Shown piece after piece: positions 7,237-15,541 of a stretch of DNA of 23,310 bases; the stretch's first letter is position 1; each line of letters begins with the position of its first letter. The translations under genes were made by a program, and so were the position numbers. Source of the stretch: Caryophanales bacterium UBA7581 (lineage in GTDB: Bacteria > Bacillota_I > Bacilli_A > RFN20 > CAG-826); the NCBI GenBank assembly GCA_002477825.1, contig DLKT01000034.1, forward strand, positions 1 through 23,310. The letters run 5' to 3'. The notes beneath the pieces were generated by a model. The model had not been told where the DNA came from, did not search any database, and saw only the letters and a list, made by a program, of their open reading frames with translations.

Positions 7237-8329
7237 ATTCGTTCTCCTTTCTTCCTCTTGATAAAATTAAGCCTAGAGAAAACATCGTTACCGATAAAGA
7301 TGACCCTCCATAGCTAATAAAAGGTAATGTAATTCCTGTTACTGGGAAAAGAGCGACAACTACACCCAAATTGATAATCACTTGAATTAAAATTACACCT
7401 AATAGTCCCGTAATTAAAAAAGTATCAAACGGATCTTCCATGTTTTTAGCGTAGCGAAAACCAAAATAAAATAGCATGGCAAATAAAACTAATAACAGTA
7501 ATCCACCAATCAAGCCAAATTCTTCTACCACGATAGAAAAAATAAAATCCGTTTGTGGTTCTGGTAAATAAAAGTGTTTTTGATAACTATTGAGTATTCC
7601 CTTTCCTAATAATGCGCCTGGTCCCATCGCATACATCGATTGAATGATTTGAAAGCCACTTCCTAATGGATCACTCCAAGGATCAAAATACGATAGAATA
7701 CGGTCAAAACGATAAGGGGCAATTAAAATTAAAACTACCATCATCACAACACCCAGTACGCCCATGATAATAAAATATTTTAGTGGTAATTTAGAGGTAA
7801 ATAACAGTAATACCACACTCATCAACATTACAATCGCAGTCCCAAAATCCGGTTGTAACATAATTAAAATAAAGCCAAGAACCGTTAAAAGAATAATACC
7901 TATAAAGCCTTTGATGCTTTTCGTTTCTTCATAGTGGTCATTTAATCGATAAGCGCAATAAATCACTAAGGCAATTTTAAATATTTCTGAAGGTTGAATG
8001 GCAAAAGAACCAATACCAAACCAGGATCTAGAGCCATTTCTTTTTAAGCCAATCCCAGGAATTAACACTAACGCCAATAAAAGTAATGAGATAACTACAA
8101 AACTTAAAGCGTATTTTTTTAGAAAACTCGAATGAATTCTTGAAACTAAAATAGCGCTAATAAAGCCAGTGACACTAAATAAAATCTGCCTTTTTAAATA
8201 ATAAAAGCTATCATTAAATTTATAATTGGCCCAAACATTCGAGGCACTATAAACCATGTAATTACCAAAGACAATGAGAATAATAAATAAAGATAAAAGA
8301 ATGAGTCGATCTCTTTTTATACTTTTCAT
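7208..8329 (-). CDS. ftsW: SEDS-family septal peptidoglycan glycosyltransferase (FtsW/SpoVE)
   Basis: Polytopic membrane enzyme that polymerises lipid II at the septum together with its class B PBP, here the product of pbpB. The 373 residues contain about ten hydrophobic segments and the SEDS landmarks: NGSRSWFGIGSFAIQPSEIFKIA (98-120, read in parts), LQPDFGTA (158-165), PEPQTDFIFSIVVEEFG (256-272), and the late ITLPFISYGGSS. The ATG overlaps the murD stop as ATGA and has an AGAGG site. In B. subtilis this position is held by spoVE; with one SEDS gene visible it is likely the divisome enzyme, but a role in spore cortex synthesis as well cannot be excluded. Confidence 0.95.
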   Translation of the reverse strand: MKSIKRDRLILLSLFIILIVFGNYMVYSASNVWANYKFNDSFYYLKRQILFSVTGFISAILVSRIHSSFLKKYALSFVVISLLLLALVLIPGIGLKRNGSRSWFGIGSFAIQPSEIFKIALVIYCAYRLNDHYEETKSIKGFIGIILLTVLGFILIMLQPDFGTAIVMLMSVVLLLFTSKLPLKYFIIMGVLGVVMMVVLILIAPYRFDRILSYFDPWSDPLGSGFQIIQSMYAMGPGALLGKGILNSYQKHFYLPEPQTDFIFSIVVEEFGLIGGLLLLVLFAMLFYFGFRYAKNMEDPFDTFLITGLLGVILIQVIINLGVVVALFPVTGITLPFISYGGSSLSVTMFSLGLILSRGRKENEYAHSLRRVR

Positions 8330-9543
8330 GGTTCTAACCTCTTAATGAGTTGATTAAAATAGGTGCCACGAACCATATAATTTTCAAATTGATCATAAGA
8401 AGAACAAGCCGGTGAAAATAAAATATAAACATCTTGATGTAAATTAGGCTCAATCGCTAGCATGACTTCTTCTAATGTAGAAAATAAATGCGCTTTTTCA
8501 ATAGAGACTTTAACAAGTTCTCTATCGCGACCATAAGCATAAACTTCATCCTCTTTTTTTAATAAAAGATGGTCAAAAGTAGCACTTTTAGCAATACCTC
8601 CTAAAATCAATATTCTCTTTTTATCTTGGAAAGTGAGTAAGCATTGATTCGTGGACGCCACATTCGTCGATTTTGAATCATTAATGATCGTCGCGATAAA
8701 TGAACTCAAGATTTTTTCATTACGAAACGGTAAAGGCATGAGTTGATATAATGCGTTAGCCCCTTCTTCTTTACTTATTCCATATAAAGTTCCGATATGT
8801 AAACTCATTTTTACGTGGCGATGATTATGTTCGCCCATAAAAAATGGTAGATTAATTTCATCATCTTCCATTTGGATGGAGAATAAATTTGTATGCGGTA
8901 AATGAATTTCTTTCATTTCATCATAGAAAAATAAATGATTCTTTGGCACTAGAAATCCCATTCTTTTTTTACTTGCAACATAAAAATCATAATTATAAAC
9001 TTCATCTAAATGATTATAATCTATGTTGGTAATAATTCCATAATCTGCTTTTAAAGAAATCGTGTCTTCTAATTGAAAAGAAGAGATTTCAACAACAAAA
9101 ATGGAATGCTCAGGAATATCTTTTAATAAATAACTACTTAAAGGAATACCGATATTTCCTGCTAAAAAAGTATGAGGAAGTTTAGACGATAAAACACAAT
9201 GAATCATGGTAGTTAAAGTCGTTTTTCCATTCGTGCCGGTGATTAAAATATAATGCGGATGTTTTTTCTTTAAATAACGATAAGCAAATTCAATTTCTGA
9301 TATTACTTCTTTTGATAATACGGATGCAAGTTGATAGGCTTCACTTTTTAAAGGAATACCCGGTGAACGAATGGTCAGATCAAAAAGCGGCTTTTCTCTT
9401 TTTAAGTCCTCTAAAGTAATAAATGGTAATGATTTTGATTTTTTATGTTCCTCTAATATGGTGATGTTCACTTTTTTTGTTTTTAAAAATTCATAGACAG
9501 TTTGATTACTTTTTCCAAAGCCTAATAAAAGAACATTTTTCAT
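8326..9543 (-). CDS. murD: UDP-MurNAc-L-alanine--D-glutamate ligase
   Basis: Cytoplasmic ATP-dependent ligase that adds D-glutamate to UDP-MurNAc-L-Ala. Starting at the ATG at 9543 the product has 405 residues, somewhat below the usual 450. It begins MKNVLLLGFGKSN, the Rossmann-like nucleotide-sugar-binding start. It carries the ATP loop ITGTNGKTT (101-109), NIDYNHLDEV in the central domain, the late NDSKSTN motif, and the C-terminal FSPACSSYDQFENYMVRG signature. A longer frame would begin 25 codons upstream inside mraY, but that extension has no family resemblance. The chosen ATG overlaps the mraY stop as ATGA and has a GGGGGTG ribosome site. The 3' end overlaps ftsW as ATGA. Confidence 0.96.
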   Translation of the reverse strand: MKNVLLLGFGKSNQTVYEFLKTKKVNITILEEHKKSKSLPFITLEDLKREKPLFDLTIRSPGIPLKSEAYQLASVLSKEVISEIEFAYRYLKKKHPHYILITGTNGKTTLTTMIHCVLSSKLPHTFLAGNIGIPLSSYLLKDIPEHSIFVVEISSFQLEDTISLKADYGIITNIDYNHLDEVYNYDFYVASKKRMGFLVPKNHLFFYDEMKEIHLPHTNLFSIQMEDDEINLPFFMGEHNHRHVKMSLHIGTLYGISKEEGANALYQLMPLPFRNEKILSSFIATIINDSKSTNVASTNQCLLTFQDKKRILILGGIAKSATFDHLLLKKEDEVYAYGRDRELVKVSIEKAHLFSTLEEVMLAIEPNLHQDVYILFSPACSSYDQFENYMVRGTYFNQLIKRLEP

Positions 9544-10523
9544 AGAAACACCCCCACATACGCCGCTACAACGGATAAAATGAAGCCGGCAATATAAAAC
9601 ATCATGACCACTTTCCATTCCGCCACACCTTGCATTTCAAAATGATGATGTAACGGTGCCATTTTAAAAATGCGATGATGGGTCATTTGAAAGCTCGCTA
9701 CTTGTAAAATAACCGATAGCGTTTCTATAATTAATAAAGCACCCGCAATTAATAGAATAATTTCCGCTTGTAAAAGGAAACTAGTAAAAGCAAAAGTTGC
9801 GCCTAAAGATAAAGAGCCAACATCACCCATAAATATTTTTGCGGGATGAAAATTAAAGCATAAAAAGCCAACAATACCTCCGATTAATGAAACTAAAAAT
9901 AAAGCTACCCCATAATTTTCTTTTAATAACGCGATTAATACAAAAGGAAATAAGGCGTTCATGGCTAAGCCTGAAGCTAAGCCATCTAAACCATCGGCCA
10001 TGTTCATGGAATTTGCGCCACCCACCAAAATAAAAATAATAAGTGGAATAAAAAATAAGCCGATCTTCCAACTTTTTTGAAATAATAAATGAATTCGCCA
10101 TAACGTTTGGTCTTGATAACCTAAATACCATAAAACGCCCATGGAAATAAGGATTTCCATCACCAAACGAAATAAAGGAGATAATCCTTTTCCACTTTTT
10201 TGTTTGATTTTTAAATAGTCATCCAAAAAACCAATCAAAAAGAAACTTCCGCTAATAAGGAATAAGGAAATGAAACTTTTATCTTTTAAAAACGAATGGC
10301 CAAATAATAAACTCATCACCCAAGAAGAAAGAAAAATAGCAATTCCACCCATTGTTGGGGTATTTTTCTTTTTTTGATGAGTAGGAACAATATCTTCTTT
10401 AATCGCTTGACCGACATGCTTTTTCTTTTCTTTTTTAATTAATCCTTTCGTAATGAATAAAGAAAGTAAAAAACTTAAAAAGAAACTAGCAACTAAACGA
10501 ATTAGGATTTCTTTTTCTGCCAT
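9540..10523 (-). CDS. mraY: Phospho-MurNAc-pentapeptide transferase
   Basis: Integral membrane enzyme that transfers phospho-MurNAc-pentapeptide to undecaprenyl phosphate, forming lipid I. The 327 residues show about ten hydrophobic helices and all family signatures: PTMGG (56-60), the acidic pair DD at 101-102, NSMNMADGLDGL (171-182), FMGDVGSLSLG (231-241), and APLHHHFEMQG (289-299) near the C-terminus. The ATG at 10523 has a GAGGAGG site located inside the end of murE, giving a 22-base overlap. The 3' end overlaps murD as ATGA. Confidence 0.97.
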   Translation of the reverse strand: MAEKEILIRLVASFFLSFLLSLFITKGLIKKEKKKHVGQAIKEDIVPTHQKKKNTPTMGGIAIFLSSWVMSLLFGHSFLKDKSFISLFLISGSFFLIGFLDDYLKIKQKSGKGLSPLFRLVMEILISMGVLWYLGYQDQTLWRIHLLFQKSWKIGLFFIPLIIFILVGGANSMNMADGLDGLASGLAMNALFPFVLIALLKENYGVALFLVSLIGGIVGFLCFNFHPAKIFMGDVGSLSLGATFAFTSFLLQAEIILLIAGALLIIETLSVILQVASFQMTHHRIFKMAPLHHHFEMQGVAEWKVVMMFYIAGFILSVVAAYVGVFL

Positions 10524-11824
10524 TTTTTTACTTCCTCCTCTTCATTTAAATAAATTTCATAATCTTTCACTTTTTCAGTGATTTCATGTCCTTTTCCTAA
10601 TAAAAGAACCGTATCATGTGGTGATGCTAGATTTAAAACCCGTTCGATAGCGCGCTTTCGGTCGAGTTCAATCAAAAAATAAGAAGGATGATTTTGAATG
10701 ATATGATGAACAATGGCCATAGGATCTTCACTTCGCGGGTTATCATTCGTTACAATGGCAACATCGCTATATTGATATACAGCATCTCCATATAACGCAC
10801 GTTTCTTTTTATCGCGGTCTCCGCCTGCGCCAAACACTACGAGTAATTTTCCTTTGGTTTTCTTTTTGGTTTCCTTTAAAACCGTTTCCATTGCAAAAAC
10901 CGTATGAGCATAATCAATGATGACTTTCGGATGCTTTAATACCACTTTGTAACGACCATTTAAGGAAGTTAATCTTCTACTGATTCTTTTGATATAAGCT
11001 TTAGGCATATTGGCGTATTCCGCAACTGCTAAGGCTAAGGCGATATTAGTTACTTGATAATAAGGAAAATGATTAAAATGAAGCTTTTTACCTTGATATA
11101 AATCACTTAGTTTTCCTTTTTTATCGATAGTTAAAGGGGAAACATAATCAATGGGTACTTCTTTTAAAGAGGAAAATTCTTTCATTTCTAAGGAAGCAAA
11201 ACGAATAGAAGGTTGTTCAATAAAGAACTCCAACTTTGTTTTTTGATAATCTTCTAAGGTATGATGATAATCTAAATGATCTTCACTCAAATTAGTAAAA
11301 ACGACAATAGAAAATAATAAATCTTTTAAGCGTTGCTCTTTAATCGCAATACTAGACACTTCTAAAATGACATATTTCTTTTTTCTTTCTTTTGCTTTTC
11401 TTAAAGCGTGAACGAAATCAACTGGATAGGGAGTTGTATTTCTTGTTACATACGTATTTTTATTTTTTAAAGGAACGTTACTGATTAAAAATGCATCTTT
11501 TAACAATTGAAAAATAAAATACGCTGTTGAACTTTTTCCATTCGTGCCTGTGACACCGATTAAAGTAACGTCTTTATCGGGATAATCAAAAAACCAAAGC
11601 AAAAAGGGTAATAATTTTTCTTTTAAACTAGGAATCTCTTCATCGCTTAAAATAAGGCTCGCACCATTTTTTTTGGCTTCTTCTTTATAGAGATTTCCTT
11701 TTTCAATCGCTACAAAAATCGTGCCCGGTTTTACTTTTCTAGAATCATCTTCGACATCGAATAATTCAATTTCTAAAGGCGATTCTTTTAAAAAATAACG
11801 ATAGACTTCTTTTGCGGTTTTCAT
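10502..11824 (-). CDS. murE: UDP-MurNAc-tripeptide synthetase, predicted meso-DAP-adding
   Basis: Cytoplasmic Mur ligase that adds the third stem-peptide residue. The 440 residues (about 50 fewer than the usual 490) show the uracil-site DSR motif (27-29), the ATP loop VTGTNGKSS (91-99), the DYQK segment with the probable carbamylated lysine near 195, DYAH (304-307), and TNDNPRSEDP (359-368). The DNPR motif (361-364) is the known mark of enzymes that take meso-diaminopimelate rather than L-lysine, so the wall is probably DAP type; the motif is a strong but not absolute predictor. The loop has KSS where most have KTT. The ATG overlaps the pbpB stop as ATGA. The shortened N-terminal domain is the main difference from textbook MurE. 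Confidence 0.95.
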   Translation of the reverse strand: MKTAKEVYRYFLKESPLEIELFDVEDDSRKVKPGTIFVAIEKGNLYKEEAKKNGASLILSDEEIPSLKEKLLPFLLWFFDYPDKDVTLIGVTGTNGKSSTAYFIFQLLKDAFLISNVPLKNKNTYVTRNTTPYPVDFVHALRKAKERKKKYVILEVSSIAIKEQRLKDLLFSIVVFTNLSEDHLDYHHTLEDYQKTKLEFFIEQPSIRFASLEMKEFSSLKEVPIDYVSPLTIDKKGKLSDLYQGKKLHFNHFPYYQVTNIALALAVAEYANMPKAYIKRISRRLTSLNGRYKVVLKHPKVIIDYAHTVFAMETVLKETKKKTKGKLLVVFGAGGDRDKKKRALYGDAVYQYSDVAIVTNDNPRSEDPMAIVHHIIQNHPSYFLIELDRKRAIERVLNLASPHDTVLLLGKGHEITEKVKDYEIYLNEEEEVKKWQKKKS

Positions 11825-13731
11825 CGTTTATCACCTAGCATAATCATAATTACACTATTTTCTTCCACCATTTCTCCTACGCGTGGGAGTTGATCAATTA
11901 CATAATCGCCTTCCCCCATAAAAGAAAATTTAAAATGTTTAGATTTTACGTCCTTTTTTTGAAGTCCATAATAGTTTTCTACCGGATAGGTTTTAACGTC
12001 CATCCAGGTATACGTCCGATCTTCTCCTTCATAATTTTTTTCCACTTTTAAAATCGGTAAAGTTTCTAATAAAAGGCGTTGAATAATCGGGCCAATGGTA
12101 GTTCCACCATATTGAATGGTACTTTTGGGTTCACGCATAGCAAAATAGACGACAACTTTCGGGTCGTGCATTGGTGCGCCCGCAATAAAAGATAAAATAT
12201 ATCTTCCATCTTGATAAACGCCATTTTCCGCGATTTGGGCCGTTCCGGTTTTACCTCCTACCCGATAACCATCGATATACGCTTTTCTTCCAGAGCCTTT
12301 CGATACAACGCATTCTAAAGCGCGCCGCATTAAAGCACTGGTTTCTTTTTTAATAACTTCTCTTTTTAAAATCGTGGGAAATTCATATACGGTTTCATTG
12401 GTGGATTCTAAAATCAGCGATTTTGCAATGCGAGGTGTATATAAATAGCCCCCATTAATTAAACTAGAAAAAGCCGTAACGAGTTGAATCGCAGTTACCG
12501 ATATGCCTTGTCCAAAAGCGCTGGTTGCCTGTTCTAAAGGGCCAAATTTATCATAAGCAAAGACAATCCCTTTATTTTCACCCGCAATATCAATACCTGT
12601 CTTTTGTCCCATGCCAAAAGCGTTAATATATTGATATAAATTGTCTTTTCCTAATCGTCTAGCAATTTCAACAAAGCCTGGGTTCGACGAATTTTGGAGA
12701 ACTTCTAAAAAAGTCTGTAGGCCGTGTCCTCCTTTTTTCCAGGATTTAATCGTCGCACCACCAACAATTTCATAACCTTTATCGTAATAATAATCGTTAT
12801 CCATATCGATGACATTTTCATTTAACGCAGCCGCAAAGGATAAAGATTTAAAAGTGGACCCCGGTTCAAAACTAGAAAAAACTGGTAAACTTCGGTTATA
12901 AATAGAAGGATCATAATCGTTATAGTGATTGTTATTATAAGTAGGACGATTACCGATGGCTAAAATTTCTCCGGTATTTGGATTCATCATGATACCGATA
13001 ATTTCTTTAGGAGAATATTGAAGCCAGGCATTTTCCATTTCTCTTTCTAAAAGATTTTGTAATGGTAAAGATAAAGTTAAGCGCAAAGTTAAACCAGGGA
13101 CAGGTGCTTCAACTCGAGACGAAGTCGAAGGAAATAATCCCCCTTTAGCGTCCATTAAATAATTTAAAGAACCATCTTTTCCTTTTAAATACGAATCATA
13201 ATAGTTTTCTACGCCCGCTAATCCTTGGTTATCAATACCGACAAAGCCTAATAAAGAGGCCATTGATGTTTCATAGGGGTAGTATCGTGCATTATCTTGC
13301 ACTAAATAAACGCCTGGAATATTGAGTTCATTTAGAGATTTTGCTTGTTCTTCACTAATTCTTTTTCCTTCGGGATGAAGGCGAACAATCGAGGCTTTTT
13401 TACTGATTTTTTGATATAGAGAAGCTTCCTCGACTTTTAAAATTGGAGCGAGTTGATGGGCCGCTAAAGCCTTATCTTCAATTTGATAAGGGATAACAGC
13501 AACACTAAAACAAGGTTGATTAATGGCTAAAGCATTTCCATCACGATCTTCAATTAATCCACGAGGCGCGACTAAAGGAAAGCTCCTTTCCCATAATTCA
13601 TTGGCTAAGGCATTGAGCTTTCGATTTTGGCCGATAGTGATAAAGGTTAGCTTTCCACCAATCATGGCTAAAGCGATTAAACTTAAAATGGATAATAAGG
13701 TTATTTTCTTTTTTGCTGCTTCTTTTAACAT
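11821..13731 (-). CDS. pbpB: Class B penicillin-binding protein 2B/SpoVD type, septal transpeptidase
   Basis: Membrane-anchored D,D-transpeptidase that crosslinks septal peptidoglycan in partnership with FtsW. With the ATG at 13731 it has 636 residues: one N-terminal membrane helix (about 10-33), a PBP dimerisation domain with APRGLIEDRDGNALA, and the transpeptidase domain with active-site S-T-F-K (Ser292, Lys295), SSN at 348-350 and KTG at 494-496. A single C-terminal PASTA-like domain follows (about 573-636, VGEMVEENSVIMIMLG). One PASTA repeat is the SpoVD pattern; the gene may serve both division and sporulation. An in-frame GTG at 13740 lies inside the AGAGGTGA ribosome site, so the ATG five bases after it is preferred. 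A terminator-like hairpin lies upstream. Confidence 0.96.
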   Translation of the reverse strand: MLKEAAKKKITLLSILSLIALAMIGGKLTFITIGQNRKLNALANELWERSFPLVAPRGLIEDRDGNALAINQPCFSVAVIPYQIEDKALAAHQLAPILKVEEASLYQKISKKASIVRLHPEGKRISEEQAKSLNELNIPGVYLVQDNARYYPYETSMASLLGFVGIDNQGLAGVENYYDSYLKGKDGSLNYLMDAKGGLFPSTSSRVEAPVPGLTLRLTLSLPLQNLLEREMENAWLQYSPKEIIGIMMNPNTGEILAIGNRPTYNNNHYNDYDPSIYNRSLPVFSSFEPGSTFKSLSFAAALNENVIDMDNDYYYDKGYEIVGGATIKSWKKGGHGLQTFLEVLQNSSNPGFVEIARRLGKDNLYQYINAFGMGQKTGIDIAGENKGIVFAYDKFGPLEQATSAFGQGISVTAIQLVTAFSSLINGGYLYTPRIAKSLILESTNETVYEFPTILKREVIKKETSALMRRALECVVSKGSGRKAYIDGYRVGGKTGTAQIAENGVYQDGRYILSFIAGAPMHDPKVVVYFAMREPKSTIQYGGTTIGPIIQRLLLETLPILKVEKNYEGEDRTYTWMDVKTYPVENYYGLQKKDVKSKHFKFSFMGEGDYVIDQLPRVGEMVEENSVIMIMLGDKR

Positions 13732-13787
13732 CCGTCTCACCTCTTTATATCCATATGAATGAGAAGGAAAAGATATTAAAAAAAGGC

Positions 13788-13814
13788 AAAAAAAAACGAG
13801 CTAAAATGCTCGTT
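13788..13814 (-). terminator. Terminator-like hairpin between ftsL and pbpB
   Basis: Arms AACGAGC (13795-13801) and GCTCGTT (13808-13814) pair around a six-base loop. On the minus strand the stem runs straight into a tract of about nine T (complement of 13788-13796), the form of an intrinsic terminator. It lies 12 bases after the ftsL stop, inside the dcw operon. An outer 9-base inverted repeat (CATATGAAT at 13752-13760, ATTCATATG at 13816-13824) encloses it and could form a competing structure. No convincing promoter is visible before pbpB, so it probably attenuates rather than ends transcription. Confidence 0.65.
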
Positions 13815-13825
13815 AATTCATATGA

Positions 13826-14080
13826 TTATCTTTCGTAAGCTTGATATTCCACATGCTCGATGGATAGGTTTGTTTTTCTTATCTCTTTTTGTTCATTTCG
13901 ACTTTGACGCATTAAAATTTCAACGTTTCGATTTAACAAACGAGACTCTCTTTCTACTTCTAAGGAAATAGGAAGAATACAAGCAAAAGCCGTAGTCATG
14001 AGTAAAGCGGAAACAAGTCCTAACTTTCTCATACGGTAATCAAATTTGGTGCGGTGATTTTTGGTCAACTTGTTTTTCAT
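13826..14080 (-). CDS. ftsL: FtsL-like small bitopic division protein
   Basis: Short membrane protein expected to bind DivIB and regulate the septal synthase. The 84 residues consist of a basic cytoplasmic tail (1-19), one hydrophobic helix (about 20-41, GLVSALLMTTAFACILPISL) and a charged extracellular helix (about 42-80, EVERESRLLNRNVEILMRQS) with heptad-like spacing suited to a coiled coil. FtsL proteins share topology more than sequence, so the call rests on size, topology and the position between rsmH and pbpB. At 84 residues it is shorter than the roughly 117 of B. subtilis FtsL. The ATG has an AAAGGAGTGA site and follows rsmH by 17 bases. Confidence 0.85.
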   Translation of the reverse strand: MKNKLTKNHRTKFDYRMRKLGLVSALLMTTAFACILPISLEVERESRLLNRNVEILMRQSRNEQKEIRKTNLSIEHVEYQAYER

Positions 14081-14097
14081 CGATACTCACTCCTTTC

Positions 14098-15030
14098 TTA
14101 TATTTTTGTTCGTTCGATGATGCGTAATTTCGCACTTTTAGAACGTGGGTTTCTTTCCTGTTCTTCTTCACTTGCTTCGATTGCGTGACGGTTAATTAAC
14201 TGATAAGAAGGTTCTTCTTGATGTAAAGGTGAAGGCATTCCTCGAGGAATACTCGGTAAGGAACTTACTTCTTTCATCATCTTTTTGACCATTCGATCTT
14301 CTAAAGAATGGAAGGTAATGACCGCTAAACGGCCACCGACATTTAATAACGATAAAGCATCACGTAATGCAAGTTTTAGGACGCCGAGTTCATCATTGAC
14401 TTCAATGCGTAACGCTTGAAATACTTGTTTCGCCGGATGTCCTTTTTTTCGTAAAATCTTTTGAGGTAAAGCTTTTTTAATGACTTCTACTAACTCAAAA
14501 GTCGTAGTGATGGGCTTTTTTTCTCTTTCTTTTACAATCATTTTTGCGATTTCGTAAGCGAAAGGTTCTTCACCATATTCACGGAACACTCTTGTGAGTT
14601 CTTTGACATCGTATTCATTTACGATATCATAAGCGGAAAATGACTGCTCCTGATTCATACGCATGTCCAATTTAGCATCGTATCGATAGGAAAATCCCCG
14701 TTCTCCATCATCGAACTGGGGCGAAGATACACCTAAATCCATCAGTATACCATCAACGGAATGAATACCTAAGGTATCTAATTCGGTTTTGATAGCGGCA
14801 AAGTTACTATGGATATAGGTAACATCTTTGTTTAAAGGGTCTAACACTTTATGGGATTCGTTAATAGCGGTTTGATCTTGATCAAAGGCAATAAGCTTTC
14901 CCCCTTCTAAATGAGAAAGGATTCCTTTACTATGACCGCCACGACCTAATGTACAATCGACGTAAATTCCGTTTTTTTGGATGTTCAGACCTTCTATGAC
15001 TTCAGAAAATAAAACGGGAGTGTGTTCCAT
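14098..15030 (-). CDS. rsmH: 16S rRNA (cytosine-1402-N4)-methyltransferase
   Basis: S-adenosylmethionine-dependent enzyme (formerly MraW) that methylates C1402 of 16S rRNA in the decoding centre. The 310 residues begin MEHTPVLFSEVI and carry the SAM-binding motif VDCTLGRGGHS (24-34), then GILMDLGVSSPQFDDGERGFSYR and LDMRMNQ, the family signatures, and a late LAVITFHSLEDRMVK block. The ATG overlaps the last base of the mraZ stop (TAATG), so translation is probably coupled to mraZ. It is followed 17 bases on by ftsL. Confidence 0.98.
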   Translation of the reverse strand: MEHTPVLFSEVIEGLNIQKNGIYVDCTLGRGGHSKGILSHLEGGKLIAFDQDQTAINESHKVLDPLNKDVTYIHSNFAAIKTELDTLGIHSVDGILMDLGVSSPQFDDGERGFSYRYDAKLDMRMNQEQSFSAYDIVNEYDVKELTRVFREYGEEPFAYEIAKMIVKEREKKPITTTFELVEVIKKALPQKILRKKGHPAKQVFQALRIEVNDELGVLKLALRDALSLLNVGGRLAVITFHSLEDRMVKKMMKEVSSLPSIPRGMPSPLHQEEPSYQLINRHAIEASEEEQERNPRSKSAKLRIIERTKI

Positions 15031-15470
15031 TATTCGTTGTCCTTCTTTCTTGCATCCAAATTCTCGGCAATTTCTTCATCGCGTGCATAGTTTTCTTCAT
15101 AGTATTTTTCCCATGCATTACGATCCCAAATTTCGAAGTGATCAATGACACCGACGATGACAACTTCTGGGCCTATGCCCTCTTTTTTTAATAAACGGCT
15201 CGATAAAGTTAATCGACCTTGTTTATCTAAAGAAGTTTCTTCGATGGTGGAAGCATTAATACGAACGTGAGCACGAGTGTCGTTATGATTGAAAGATAAA
15301 GAGAGGTATTCATTAATTTTAGGGGCGAAGTCTTGTTCAGTGAATACAGCGATACATCCATCAAAGCCTTTTACGATATAAAGAATATCGCTTAACTTTT
15401 CACGGAATTTTGCTGGGACACACAAGCGACCCTTACTGTCTAATGAATGCTCATAACTTCCAAAAAACAT
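15030..15470 (-). CDS. mraZ: MraZ, transcriptional regulator of the dcw operon
   Basis: DNA-binding ring-forming protein with two SpoVT/AbrB-type domains that binds GTGGG-type repeats upstream of its own gene. Starting at the ATG at 15470 it has 146 residues. MFFGSYEHSLDSKGRLCVPA opens the first domain with the conserved D-x-K-G-R, and SLDKQGRLTLSSRL (second D-K-Q-G-R) opens the repeat. A longer frame would start 69 bases upstream at 15539, but that stretch contains the promoter and operator and encodes nothing like MraZ. The family N-terminus matches the shorter form. Ribosome recognition likely uses a GGGAG within the operator repeats. It is first in the dcw operon and shares a base with rsmH. 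Confidence 0.97.
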   Translation of the reverse strand: MFFGSYEHSLDSKGRLCVPAKFREKLSDILYIVKGFDGCIAVFTEQDFAPKINEYLSLSFNHNDTRAHVRINASTIEETSLDKQGRLTLSSRLLKKEGIGPEVVIVGVIDHFEIWDRNAWEKYYEENYARDEEIAENLDARKKDNE

Positions 15471-15473
15471 ACT

Positions 15474-15528
15474 CCCACTTTCTCCCACTTTCTTCCACTT
15501 CAACCCTATTATAACGAACTCCTCCCAC
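15474..15528 (-). promoter_or_regulatory. MraZ operator: phased GTGGG boxes
   Basis: Read on the minus strand, AAGTGGAAGA, AAGTGGGAGA and AAGTGGGAGT stand in direct tandem with an exact 10-base period immediately before the mraZ ATG (GTGGR cores at 15498-15494, 15488-15484, 15478-15474). A fourth GTGGG (15528-15524) lies in the -35/-10 spacer exactly 30 bases from the third, so all four face the same side of the helix. GTGGG/TGGG repeats at 10-base spacing are the known MraZ target in Escherichia coli and mycoplasmas. The last boxes also contain the only GGGAG ribosome-site candidates for mraZ. Confidence 0.88.
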
Positions 15529-15536
15529 TTTGTAAA
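15508..15536 (-). promoter_or_regulatory. Sigma-A-type promoter of the dcw operon
   Basis: On the minus strand a -35 TTTACA (15536-15531, five of six consensus bases) is separated by 17 bases from a perfect -10 TATAAT (15513-15508). RNA would start near 15501, giving a leader of about 30 bases that contains three MraZ boxes. No competing promoter of similar quality is visible nearby. Confidence 0.85.
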
Positions 15537-15541
15537 CAAAA

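Noticed and set aside
9544..9618. Extension of murD by 25 residues into mraY
   Set aside because: The extra residues do not resemble MurD, and the ATG at 9543 forms a standard ATGA junction with its own GGGGGTG ribosome site.
13732..13740. GTG start for pbpB three codons upstream
   Set aside because: That GTG is part of the AGAGGTGA ribosome site serving the ATG at 13731.
15471..15539. N-terminal extension of mraZ beginning at an ATG at 15539
   Set aside because: The stretch contains the -35, -10 and operator boxes, and its translation is unlike any MraZ N-terminus, whereas the ATG at 15470 gives the canonical start.
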